From: Fibrobacterota bacterium
GTDB lineage: Bacteria > Fibrobacterota > Chitinivibrionia > Chitinivibrionales > JANQEN01
Assembly: GCA_030619215.1 (NCBI GenBank)
Contig: JAUXBV010000127.1
Location: 1-8,031 of the forward strand
Reading direction: 5' to 3'
Length of the DNA stretch: 8,031 bases
Part shown: piece after piece, positions 1 to 6,378 of the stretch
Numbering within the stretch: position 1 is the first letter of the stretch
Layout of the letters: the number at the start of each line of letters is the position of its first letter
Program-made: the position numbers and the translations under genes
Notes under the pieces: model-generated
What the model saw: the letters and a program-made list of their open reading frames with translations, nothing else
Told to the model about the DNA's origin: nothing
The model's database searches: none

Positions 1-75
1 ACTTTTAAAAAGGACATAAAGGTATACAAGATTGAAATAATTGAAATATTATTTAAGAAAGTTGAGAGAATATGA
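1..75 (+). CDS. Possible 3' end of an upstream gene (24 codons)
   Basis: Frame 1 is open from the first base to a TGA at 73-75, while the other two forward frames hit stops within the first 20 bases. The stop overlaps the start of the epimerase gene as ATGA, the usual arrangement of translationally coupled genes. The peptide is rich in Lys, Ile and Glu and contains an in-frame 9-base tandem duplication (31-39 and 40-48) that repeats Ile-Glu-Ile. I recognise no family. In related clusters the gene before the epimerase is often a methylmalonyl-CoA mutase subunit or its MeaB chaperone, but nothing in these residues shows that. A chance open frame in AT-rich DNA is a real alternative. Confidence 0.4.
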   Translation, partial: TFKKDIKVYKIEIIEILFKKVERI

Positions 76-473
76 ATAAGAAAATCGACCATATCGGAAT
101 AGCAGTTAAGGACCTGCAAAAGGGTATAGAAAATTACGAAAAGATACTTGGATTAAAATGTAGTGGTACAGAGGAAGTATCAGAACAAAAGGTAAGAATA
201 GCAATGATCCCGATTCAGGATACCAAAATCGAACTCCTTGAGCCTATGCAGGATGACAGCCCTGTTGCTAAGTTTATTGAGAATAAGGGAGAAGGTTTTC
301 ACCATATTGCTATACAGGTGGAAAACATTGAAGAAGAGCTTGAAAGGCTGAAGGATGCAGGCATTAGATTAATCGACGAAAAATATAGAATCGGCGCTCA
401 TGGAGCAAAGATAGCGTTTATACATCCCAAGAGTATGGGGGGATTATTAGTAGAGCTTGTGCAGAGGGATTAA
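72..473 (+). CDS. mce: Methylmalonyl-CoA epimerase
   Basis: The product interconverts (R)- and (S)-methylmalonyl-CoA, linking the carboxylase/decarboxylase step with B12-dependent mutase in the propionate-succinate pathway; it should be cytosolic. The 133 residues match the family's usual size and form two VOC (glyoxalase-fold) modules. The first opens with DHIGIAV (His7) and ends in KIELLEP (Glu54). The second opens with GFHHIAIQV (His77/78) and ends in LLVELVQ (Glu128). These four places correspond to the metal-binding positions of the family. Glu34, Glu35 and Glu38 lie in the loop where family members often have EEV. The ATG overlaps a possible upstream stop, and only a weak purine stretch (64-68) precedes it, which suggests translational coupling. 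The gene looks more AT-rich than the carboxyltransferase gene downstream. Other VOC enzymes are possible in principle, but length, motifs and neighbour make the assignment firm. Confidence 0.93.
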   Translation: MNKKIDHIGIAVKDLQKGIENYEKILGLKCSGTEEVSEQKVRIAMIPIQDTKIELLEPMQDDSPVAKFIENKGEGFHHIAIQVENIEEELERLKDAGIRLIDEKYRIGAHGAKIAFIHPKSMGGLLVELVQRD

Positions 474-501
474 TTGCGACCTTTATAGATATAAATTATT
501 T

Positions 502-506
502 GGAGG
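502..506 (+). promoter_or_regulatory. Ribosome binding site fixing the mmdA start
   Basis: GGAGG lies 5 bases before a TTG at 512-514. The only other in-frame start candidate, TTG at 500-502, overlaps this site and has no Shine-Dalgarno sequence of its own, so the site argues for 512 as the start. Confidence 0.75.
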
Positions 507-511
507 CTAAA

Positions 512-2062
512 TTGTCAATAGAAAAAAAGATCGAAGAGCTGAGAAAGAAAAAGGAAGAGGCCAAACTGGGCGGTGGCGAAAAAAGGATTCAAAAACAGCA
601 TGAGAAAGGAAAATTAACAGCACGGGAAAGAATTGACAAGCTGCTTGACAAAGGCACCTTTGTTGAGCTGGATATGTTCGCGCTCCACCACTGCACGGAC
701 TTCGGCATGGAAAAAAAGAGATTTCTTGGAGACGGCGTGGTTACCGGCTACGGCAGGGTTAACGGCCGATTGGTCTATGTGTTCTCGCAGGATTTTACCG
801 TGTTTGGCGGCTCGCTCGGATGGAAATTCGCGGAAAAGATATGCAAGGTCATGGACCTGGCAATGCAGAACGGTGCGCCGGTAATAGGTTTAAACGACTC
901 CGGTGGAGCCAGAATACAGGAAGGTGTCGTATCTCTGGGAGGCTATGCAGAAATCTTTTTTAGGAATGTTATGTCCTCCGGTGTTGTTCCCCAGATATCC
1001 GCCATAATGGGACCCTGTGCAGGCGGGGCTGTCTATTCACCGGCAATGACCGATTTTATCATTATGACCAAGGACTCGAGCCATATGTTTATCACCGGGC
1101 CTGAGGTTATAAAAACGGTTACCGGTGAAAGAGTTACCTTTGATGAGCTTGGCGGCGCCATGACTCACAATACAAAGAGCGGCGTGGCTCACTTTGCAGC
1201 TGAAAATGAGGAACAGTGTATTGAATTTGTTAAGAAGCTTCTCTCATACCTTCCGTCCAGCAATCGTGAAAAACCTCCGAGAGTACAAACCGGCGACGAC
1301 CCGAAACGAATGGATGAAGTGTTAAACAGTATCGTACCCGACTCGTCAAAAAGACCTTACGACATGAAAAAGATAATCACAAGCATCGTTGACAACGGCG
1401 AGTTTCTCGAAGTCCATATGCACTGGGCCAAGAATATAATCGTCGGGTTTGCCAGGCTTGACGGCTATACTGTGGGAGTTGTTGCAAATCAGCCGAAGTT
1501 TTTGGCCGGTACACTGGATATTAACTCCTCTACCAAAGCTGCCCGGTTCGTCCGGTTCTGCGATGCTTTTAATATCCCGCTCCTGACATTTGTTGATGTA
1601 CCGGGATTTCTCCCCGGAACAGCCCAGGAGTATGGCGGAATCATACGAAACGGGGCAAAACTGCTTTACGCCTTTTGTGAGGCGAATGTTCCGAAAATAA
1701 CGGTGATCACCAGAAAGGCATACGGAGGCGCCTACGACGTCATGTGCTCAAAACACATACGGGCTGATATAAATTACGCATGGCCCTCAACAGAGCTTGC
1801 CGTTATGGGACCGGAGGGAGCGGTAAACATTGTTTTTCGAAAGGAGATCGAAGCTGCGGAGGATCCTGAAAAAAAAGCACATGAGCTGGTTACCGAATAT
1901 AAGGAAAAGTTCGCAAATCCCTATATCGCAGCCGAACGTGGGTATGTTGACGATATAATAGAGCCGAAAGAGACCAGGCCCCGTATTATCGACGCTCTTC
2001 ACACACTCTTGAACAAAATTGAAGATAGGCCGGTCAAAAAGCATGGGAATATACCGTTATAA
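512..2062 (+). CDS. mmdA: Methylmalonyl-CoA decarboxylase / propionyl-CoA carboxylase, carboxyltransferase subunit
   Basis: The product moves a carboxyl group between (S)-methylmalonyl-CoA and a biotin carrier, giving propionyl-CoA in the decarboxylation direction. It is a 516-residue protein from the TTG at 512 (520 if the TTG at 500 is used), the standard length for the ACC-beta/PCC-beta/MmdA family. Numbered from 512, the N-terminal crotonase-like half carries SGGARIQEG (GGARIQEG at about 131-138) and [12 protein letters not shown]. The C-terminal half carries [13 protein letters not shown] (about 374 on) and [10 protein letters not shown] (about 402 on); these glycine-rich turns form the oxyanion holes that bind the acyl-CoA and biotin carbonyls. 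There is no transmembrane segment or biotin site. It follows the epimerase by 38 bases and is probably co-transcribed. The biotin carrier and any Na+-pump subunits are not in the window, so decarboxylase, carboxylase and transcarboxylase roles cannot be told apart; acetyl-CoA carboxylase is unlikely given the epimerase. Confidence 0.92.
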   Translation: MSIEKKIEELRKKKEEAKLGGGEKRIQKQHEKGKLTARERIDKLLDKGTFVELDMFALHHCTDFGMEKKRFLGDGVVTGYGRVNGRLVYVFSQDFTVFGGSLGWKFAEKICKVMDLAMQNGAPVIGLNDSGGARIQEGVVSLGGYAEIFFRNVMSSGVVPQISAIMGPCAGGAVYSPAMTDFIIMTKDSSHMFITGPEVIKTVTGERVTFDELGGAMTHNTKSGVAHFAAENEEQCIEFVKKLLSYLPSSNREKPPRVQTGDDPKRMDEVLNSIVPDSSKRPYDMKKIITSIVDNGEFLEVHMHWAKNIIVGFARLDGYTVGVVANQPKFLAGTLDINSSTKAARFVRFCDAFNIPLLTFVDVPGFLPGTAQEYGGIIRNGAKLLYAFCEANVPKITVITRKAYGGAYDVMCSKHIRADINYAWPSTELAVMGPEGAVNIVFRKEIEAAEDPEKKAHELVTEYKEKFANPYIAAERGYVDDIIEPKETRPRIIDALHTLLNKIEDRPVKKHGNIPL

Positions 2063-2068
2063 CATACC

Positions 2069-2120
2069 TGGAGTAATGGAGTGTTGGAGTCCTAAAGGAT
2101 TAAAATGTTGGAGTAATGGA
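2069..2120 (+). repeat. Direct repeats of a TGGAGTAATGGA unit
   Basis: TGGAGTAATGGA occurs at 2069-2080 and again at 2109-2120, exactly 40 bases apart. TGTTGGAGT occurs at 2082-2090 and again at 2106-2114, overlapping the second unit. The pattern looks like a decayed low-complexity array of TGG-AGT words. Its downstream edge runs into an inverted copy (see the hairpin at 2092-2149). Confidence 0.6.
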
Positions 2121-2149
2121 AAAATTCCATCATTTCAATATCCCTTTAG
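2092..2149 (+). terminator. Imperfect long hairpin after mmdA; possible terminator or decayed palindromic element
   Basis: Bases 2108-2121 pair with 2125-2138 over 14 positions around an AAA loop (one A-C mismatch and two G-U wobbles). Outside this, CTAAAGGAT at 2092-2100 pairs with 2140-2149 with one bulged C, leaving 2101-2107 as an unpaired side. A patchy T-rich tail (TTTAGTTTTACC) follows from about 2145. It lies 30 bases past the mmdA stop, so it could end the mce-mmdA transcript or protect its 3' end. The stem is AT-rich and lacks a clean U tract, so it may instead be an inserted palindromic repeat. Confidence 0.45.
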
Positions 2150-2229
2150 TTTTACCATTGAAAAATCAAAAGAAGACGCTAAGTATAAGTAGATTACTTT
2201 GGCCTTCTTTATGCACTCTCATTGGGGGC

Positions 2230-2258
2230 TTGATTCCCACCTGTTTACTTTTTATTAT
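2230..2258 (+). promoter_or_regulatory. Candidate sigma-70-type promoter for the hdrCBA cluster
   Basis: TTGATT at 2230-2235 (four of six consensus bases) is followed after 17 bases by TATTAT at 2253-2258 (five of six). Initiation would fall at about 2264-2266, giving a short leader that includes the GAGGG at 2271-2275. A small inverted repeat (TGGG 2223-2226 with CCCA 2236-2239) brackets the -35 box and could be an operator, but it is too short to press. Confidence 0.5.
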
Positions 2259-2282
2259 TAATAGCAAAATGAGGGTATCACT

Positions 2283-2690
2283 ATCAAAATAAAATTAACA
2301 TGCGATAAAATAAACAGCGAATTTGCCAAAAGGGTGGAAGAGCTCAGCGGGCAGAATCTCAATGCCTGTAATCAGTGCCTGAAGTGCACTGCCGGGTGCT
2401 CATTTGTGGACAATATGGACCTGCTCCCAAACCAGGTAATCAGGTGCATTCAACTGGGCCAGGAAGATGAAGTAATGAAATCAAAAACACCGTGGCTGTG
2501 TGCGTCCTGCTTTACCTGCGTGACAAGGTGCCCAAAGGGAGTTGACCTTTCCAGGATAATGGAGGCCATACGGACGTTGCTGCTTCGCCAGGGTAAAGAG
2601 CATATTAACCTTTCAGGCTCGGAATTTAAACTACCTGCGGATGCACCTCAACAGCTTTTTGTAAGCGGCTCAAGAAAACTCAGCGGATAA
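2283..2690 (+). CDS. hdrC: Heterodisulfide reductase subunit C-like ferredoxin protein
   Basis: This small soluble electron-transfer subunit would carry electrons from HdrA to HdrB. From 2283 it has 135 residues and two [4Fe-4S] motifs. The first is Cys29-x2-Cys32-x2-Cys35-x3-Cys39, lacking the usual Pro after the last Cys. The second is Cys73, Cys76, Cys79 and Cys83-Pro. The segment SGQNLNACNQCLKCTAGC is characteristic of bacterial HdrC. The start is unusual: the only standard start codon ahead of the clusters is GTG at 2334, which lacks a properly spaced ribosome site and would remove an N-terminal helix usual in the family. Translation of 2283-2333 reads like that helix (IKIKLT...EFAKR). 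GAGGG at 2271-2275 sits 7 bases before an ATC at 2283, so ATC initiation or a single-base ATG-to-ATC error is likely. It is the first gene of the apparent hdrCBA operon. Confidence 0.85.
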   Translation: MKIKLTCDKINSEFAKRVEELSGQNLNACNQCLKCTAGCSFVDNMDLLPNQVIRCIQLGQEDEVMKSKTPWLCASCFTCVTRCPKGVDLSRIMEAIRTLLLRQGKEHINLSGSEFKLPADAPQQLFVSGSRKLSG

Positions 2691-2708
2691 AAACAATACA
2701 GGAGAATA

Positions 2709-2723
2709 ATGGGAACCGGTTAA
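2709..2723 (+). other. Four-codon frame before hdrB
   Basis: ATG at 2709 is preceded by GGAG at 2701-2704 and ends at TAA 2721-2723, one base before the hdrB ATG at 2725. Ribosomes ending here could re-initiate on hdrB, which has no well-spaced ribosome site of its own. Chance is a serious alternative. Confidence 0.25.
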
Positions 2724-2724
2724 C

Positions 2725-3672
2725 ATGGCAGAAAATAACTCAGATAAAAATATTGTGTACTACCCGGGATGCACGCTGCACACCTGGGCTAAAAGCCTTT
2801 CAGATACTTTTATTGAAAGCTTTAAAAAACTTGATATCAACCTCCATGAGCTGTCTGACTGGAGCTGCTGCCAGGCTGTTTTCCCCCTTGCCAGGGATAA
2901 TATCATGGGCCTTGTCCCTGCTGCAAGGATACTGATTCAGGCCAGGGAGCACGGCGATATTTTAACCACCCTCTGTTCCTTCTGCTTTAACGTTCTTCGA
3001 AGAACAAATAATGCAATCCAAACCGACGGGGAGATCAGGGCAAAACTCAATGCTTACTTAGAAGAGGACTATACCGGTGATGTGCACGTTCTGCATCCCC
3101 TGGAGATACTGAAAGTCATGGTAGGTTTCGATAAGCTGAAATCTAAGGTTACAAAACCCTGTGGGAATATTAAGATAGGCCCTTATTACGGATGCCAGCT
3201 AATAAGGCCCCCAAAGGAGATGAAGTTCGACGATCCTGAAGACCCGAAGCTTCTGGATATGTTTCTGGAAAGTATAGGATGTGAGGTCGTCAATTTTCCA
3301 TTCAAGGTTGAGTGTTGCGGATCCTACCAGATAGTTCAGGGTGAAGATATGGTTGCAGACAGGGCTTATGCCATACTGTCAAACGCAAGGAAAAACGGCG
3401 CTGAGGCTATAGCGCTTTCCTGCCCTTTATGTTTCTATAATCTTGACACCAGGCAAAATCTGATTACACAAAAATACACGGATTTCTCACCGATGCCGGT
3501 ATTCTATTTCACTGAGCTTATGGGAATGGCACTTGGAATCGATGAGGGATTATGCGGCTTTGACAAACACAAGGTAGACCCCGGCATACTTTTGGAGTCT
3601 CTTCAAAAATCATCGGACACACAGGAGCATGTTACGGTAAAAAACGATCAGAATAAATTAGGGGTTAATTAA
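2725..3672 (+). CDS. hdrB: Heterodisulfide reductase subunit B-like protein
   Basis: In methanogens HdrB reduces the CoM-S-S-CoB disulfide at two noncubane [4Fe-4S] clusters; in bacteria its partner is often unknown. The 315 residues hold two complete CCG-type cysteine sets: Cys16, Cys48, Cys49, Cys84 and Cys87, then Cys157, Cys197, Cys198, Cys233 and Cys236. These match the ten cluster ligands of HdrB in order and spacing. The first double-Cys reads WSCCQA, with Gln for the usual Gly, while the second keeps ECCG. There is no signal peptide or membrane segment. The ATG at 2725 is the first in-frame start after a stop at 2707. A GGAG at 2701-2704 lies 20 bases upstream, too far for this ATG but well placed for a 4-codon frame at 2709. 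The stop overlaps the hdrA start (TAATG), indicating coupled translation. CoB/CoM chemistry is not expected in a bacterium; a thiol, protein disulfide or plain electron-relay role is inferred. Confidence 0.9.
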   Translation: MAENNSDKNIVYYPGCTLHTWAKSLSDTFIESFKKLDINLHELSDWSCCQAVFPLARDNIMGLVPAARILIQAREHGDILTTLCSFCFNVLRRTNNAIQTDGEIRAKLNAYLEEDYTGDVHVLHPLEILKVMVGFDKLKSKVTKPCGNIKIGPYYGCQLIRPPKEMKFDDPEDPKLLDMFLESIGCEVVNFPFKVECCGSYQIVQGEDMVADRAYAILSNARKNGAEAIALSCPLCFYNLDTRQNLITQKYTDFSPMPVFYFTELMGMALGIDEGLCGFDKHKVDPGILLESLQKSSDTQEHVTVKNDQNKLGVN

Positions 3673-5645
3673 TGAAAAAGAGCCGGGTTGGCGTGTTCGT
3701 TTGTCATTGTGGACACAATATTGCGCGGGCAATAGATATAAAGAGTGTCATGGAAAAGATCAGGAAATATCCCGGTGTTGCTCACGTTGAGGACTACATT
3801 TACCTGTGCGCCGACCCGGGCCAGAAAATCGTAGCCGATAAAATAAAAGATAAGAACCTGGATGCCATCGTTATTGCAAATTGCTCCCCCAACCTTCATG
3901 AAAAGACGTTCAGAGACCTTGTCGAATCAGTCAACATGAACCGGTTCAAATGCGAGATTGCAAACATCCGTGAGCAGTGCTCCTGGCCCCATGACCAGGA
4001 GCGTGAGAAGGCTACTCTGAAATCAGTTAAGATCATAGAATCTGTAATAGAAAAGGTAAAACAGAATCAGGAGCTGGAGCCGATACGGGTACCGCTTACA
4101 AAGAAGGCGCTGGTTATCGGAGGGGGAATCGCAGGGATCCAGGCTGCGCTGGATATAGCCAACGGCGGCTTTAAGGTTATCCTTCTGGAAAGAAGAGCGA
4201 CTATCGGCGGGAAGATGGCGCAGCTCTCAGAAACATTTCCTACACTGGACTGCCCCCAGTGCATTATGACGCCAAAAATGGTAGCGGTTGCGAAACATGA
4301 AAACATCACTCTTATGACATACAGCGCGCTGGAATCCCTGGAAGGCTATGTGGGAAACTTTACTGTTAAGATAAGGGAAAAAGCCAAATACGTAGACTGG
4401 GATAAATGCGTGGGCTGCGGTGATTGTACCGAGAAATGTCCTGCAAAGGTGGACAGCGAGTTTGACGCGAAGTTGTCAAAAAGAAAGGCGATTTACAGGG
4501 ACTTCCCACAGGCCGTACCCAACAAATTCGTCATTGACGCCGAGCACTGTATTAAGCTTACGAAAGGGAAATGCGGCGTCTGTGAAAAAATCTGTCCGGC
4601 CAAGGCAATTAAATACGATGACAAGGATGAGATTATTGAAGAAAAGATAGGCGCCGTTATTGTTGCAACCGGCTTTGACCTTTTTGGGCTTGAGAAAGTC
4701 GGCGAGTACGGGTATGGTAAATATAAGGACGTGATCGACGGTCTTCAGTTCGAAAGGATACTGGCTGCTTCCGGGCCGACCGGGGGTAAGGTTGAAAGGC
4801 CGTCAGACGGTAAAACACCCAAAGATGTTGTATTCATCCAGTGCGTCGGCTCAAGGGATCCTGAATTCGGTATGCCCTACTGCTCCAGTATATGCTGCAT
4901 GTATACTGCAAAACAGGCAATGCTCTTCAAGCATGCTGTACCTGAAGGACAACCCTACATTTTCTGTATGGATATCCGCTCTACCGGAAAAGGATACGAA
5001 GAGTTCGTGCAAAGAGCCGTAGAAGAAGACGGCGTTGTTTACCTGAGAGGAAGGGTCTCAAAAATATACCAGGATGATGATAAAATAATGGTATGGGGGG
5101 CTGATATGGCCTCGGGTAAAAAGGTGGAAATTCCCGCCGACCTGGTCGTGCTGTCAACTGCCATAGTGCCTGCCGAGGGAATAAAAGACCTTGCCTCCAA
5201 ACTGCGCATCACTACTGACGAATATGGATTTCTCAAAGAGGCTCACTTAAAGCTTCAGCCTGTTGAGACTCTGACATCCGGCATATTCATTGCCGGTACT
5301 GCCCAGTCTCCCAAGGATATTACCGATACGGTTGCCCAGGCAAGCGCTGCTGCAAGCAAGATCATGGCGCTTTTTTCGTCAAAGGAGTATATTCGCAGCC
5401 CTACCATTGCCAGGGTGGATGAGGATGTCTGTAAAGGCTGCGGGATATGTGTTAATGCATGTACCTATAGCGCAATAGAACTGGACACTATAAAGAAAAT
5501 TTCAAAAGTAAACGAAGCCCTCTGCGAAGGCTGCGGTGCATGCGCTGCCGTATGCCCGTCAGGAGCAATGCAGCAGAAAAATTATACAAAGAAACAACTA
5601 CTTGATATGATAAGCGTTGCAACGGAGGATTATGACAAAGGATAA
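3672..5645 (+). CDS. hdrA: Heterodisulfide reductase subunit A-like flavoprotein (HdrA)
   Basis: HdrA is the FAD- and Fe-S-bearing core of Hdr complexes and the site of flavin-based electron bifurcation. The 657 residues match full-length HdrA. In order: an N-terminal domain starting VGVFVCHCGHN (Cys11, Cys13); the FAD dinucleotide motif GGGIAG at 150-155 and LLERR about 171-175; LDCPQC (Cys194, Cys197); and an inserted ferredoxin domain with Cys246/249/252/256 and Cys293/301/304/308. Then comes IQCVGSRDPEFG...CSSICC (Cys391, 404, 408, 409), a recalled cluster site of HdrA, and a C-terminal ferredoxin domain with Cys587/590/593/597 and Cys618/621/624/628. The 587 set lacks the Pro after its last Cys. 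AGGGG at 3660-3664 is spaced 7 bases from the ATG, which overlaps the hdrB stop. No hydrogenase, MvhD, formate dehydrogenase or NADH-binding partner is fused or adjacent in the window. It is assigned with high confidence as HdrA; bifurcation is inferred from the family. Confidence 0.95.
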   Translation: MKKSRVGVFVCHCGHNIARAIDIKSVMEKIRKYPGVAHVEDYIYLCADPGQKIVADKIKDKNLDAIVIANCSPNLHEKTFRDLVESVNMNRFKCEIANIREQCSWPHDQEREKATLKSVKIIESVIEKVKQNQELEPIRVPLTKKALVIGGGIAGIQAALDIANGGFKVILLERRATIGGKMAQLSETFPTLDCPQCIMTPKMVAVAKHENITLMTYSALESLEGYVGNFTVKIREKAKYVDWDKCVGCGDCTEKCPAKVDSEFDAKLSKRKAIYRDFPQAVPNKFVIDAEHCIKLTKGKCGVCEKICPAKAIKYDDKDEIIEEKIGAVIVATGFDLFGLEKVGEYGYGKYKDVIDGLQFERILAASGPTGGKVERPSDGKTPKDVVFIQCVGSRDPEFGMPYCSSICCMYTAKQAMLFKHAVPEGQPYIFCMDIRSTGKGYEEFVQRAVEEDGVVYLRGRVSKIYQDDDKIMVWGADMASGKKVEIPADLVVLSTAIVPAEGIKDLASKLRITTDEYGFLKEAHLKLQPVETLTSGIFIAGTAQSPKDITDTVAQASAAASKIMALFSSKEYIRSPTIARVDEDVCKGCGICVNACTYSAIELDTIKKISKVNEALCEGCGACAAVCPSGAMQQKNYTKKQLLDMISVATEDYDKG

Positions 5646-5661
5646 AGTTATAACGGAGGAT
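5616..5661 (+). repeat. Duplicated ribosome-site module at the hdrA/Fe-S gene junction
   Basis: GTTGCAACGGAGGAT at 5616-5630 and GTTATAACGGAGGAT at 5647-5661 match at 13 of 15 bases and are 31 bases apart. The second is the ribosome site for the gene at 5666 (GGAGG 5655-5659, 6 bases to ATG). The first lies inside the hdrA 3' end and just ahead of an out-of-frame ATG at 5632 that opens 16 codons ending at TGA 5680-5682. Confidence 0.55.
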
Positions 5662-5665
5662 AAGA

Positions 5666-6361
5666 ATGAAAGCGAACAATGAAAGCAATCAGGAGACGGC
5701 AACCATATACATCATGGGTAAGAAACACCTGGTTCCCAAAGCACTTACCATATTAAATGCCCTGGAATATGCCGGCTACCGGTTGATACGGGGTTGCGGA
5801 TGCAGGGGCGGCTTCTGCGGTGCGTGCGGCACGGTTTACCGAATGCAGGGCGACTACAAACTGAGAAACGCGCTGGCCTGCCAGACCAAGGTTGAAGACG
5901 GTATGTATCTCACCCAGATTCCATTCTACCCGGCCAATAAAGCAATCTACAATATGGACGAACTTGAACCGACAGCACAGCAGATAATAGATCTCTATCC
6001 TGAAATATTCCGCTGCGTCGGCTGTAACAGCTGCACAAAAATCTGCCCGCAAGACATTCAGGTTATGGACTATGTCAATGCTGCCCTCCGCGGTGATATT
6101 GCCAGGGCAGCGGATATCTCATTTGATTGTATCATGTGCGGGCTGTGCGCCTCACGCTGCCCTGGGGAGCTTGTCCAATACTATATTGGACTGCTTTGCA
6201 GGAGACTGTATGCAAAATATATTGCCAAACCTGCAAAACACCTTGCCGGGAGGGTTAATGAAATAAAGGATGGAAAATTCGATAACGATATAGATGAACT
6301 TACGAAAATGGATACAGTGAAATTAAAGGAACTCTATGCTCAAAGAGATATTGAGAAATAG
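5666..6361 (+). CDS. Fumarate reductase/succinate dehydrogenase-like iron-sulfur subunit ([2Fe-2S] plus two [4Fe-4S])
   Basis: This soluble 231-residue electron carrier probably wires the flavoprotein downstream to HdrABC. Residues 1-90 form a plant-type [2Fe-2S] ferredoxin domain with Cys46-x4-Cys51-x2-Cys54 and Cys72 (CRGGFCGAC and LACQ); Cys44 is an extra nearby cysteine. A second domain has Cys117/120/123/127-Pro and Cys155/158/161/165-Pro, two ferredoxin-type [4Fe-4S] motifs. Ordinary SdhB/FrdB has a [3Fe-4S] cluster and a quinone-site contribution; this protein instead resembles the Fe-S portion of archaeal TfrB, or a [2Fe-2S] domain joined to an HdrC-like domain. The C-terminal ~60 residues are charged with no motif. 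GGAGG at 5655-5659 supports the ATG at 5666. It sits 20 bases after hdrA and 17 bases before the flavoprotein, consistent with one operon. The cluster types are firm; the partner assignment is from context. Confidence 0.85.
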   Translation: MKANNESNQETATIYIMGKKHLVPKALTILNALEYAGYRLIRGCGCRGGFCGACGTVYRMQGDYKLRNALACQTKVEDGMYLTQIPFYPANKAIYNMDELEPTAQQIIDLYPEIFRCVGCNSCTKICPQDIQVMDYVNAALRGDIARAADISFDCIMCGLCASRCPGELVQYYIGLLCRRLYAKYIAKPAKHLAGRVNEIKDGKFDNDIDELTKMDTVKLKELYAQRDIEK

Positions 6362-6378
6362 GAAGAGAGGACTGAAAA

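Larger units (their letters stand above)
2063..2282 (+). other. Gene-free stretch between mmdA and hdrC
   Basis: These 220 bases contain no credible gene. The first half (about 2069-2149) is a degenerate repeat with an imperfect hairpin. The middle (about 2165-2215) has a weak AAAGAAG/CTTCTTT inverted repeat (2169-2175 with 2204-2210) around an AAGTA/TACTT pair (2181-2185 with 2195-2199). The last third carries a candidate promoter just before hdrC. The region is AT-rich compared with the flanking genes. It probably separates two transcription units. Confidence 0.7.

Noticed and set aside
2169..2210. AAAGAAG/CTTCTTT inverted repeat as a rho-independent terminator
   Set aside because: The stem is only 7 AT-rich pairs with a 28-base loop and no T run directly after it.
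2223..2260. TGGG/CCCA hairpin followed by T-rich DNA as a terminator
   Set aside because: A 4-base stem is too weak, and the T-rich part is better explained as the -10 region of a promoter.
2334..2336. GTG as the start of hdrC
   Set aside because: There is no properly spaced Shine-Dalgarno site (AAAAGG is directly adjacent), and the frame continues upstream with HdrC-like sequence and a better ribosome site.
5632..5682. 16-codon ORF as a real small gene
   Set aside because: It has a good ribosome site but is very short, overlaps two real genes and encodes a charged peptide with no pattern; kept only as a possible translation-control element.
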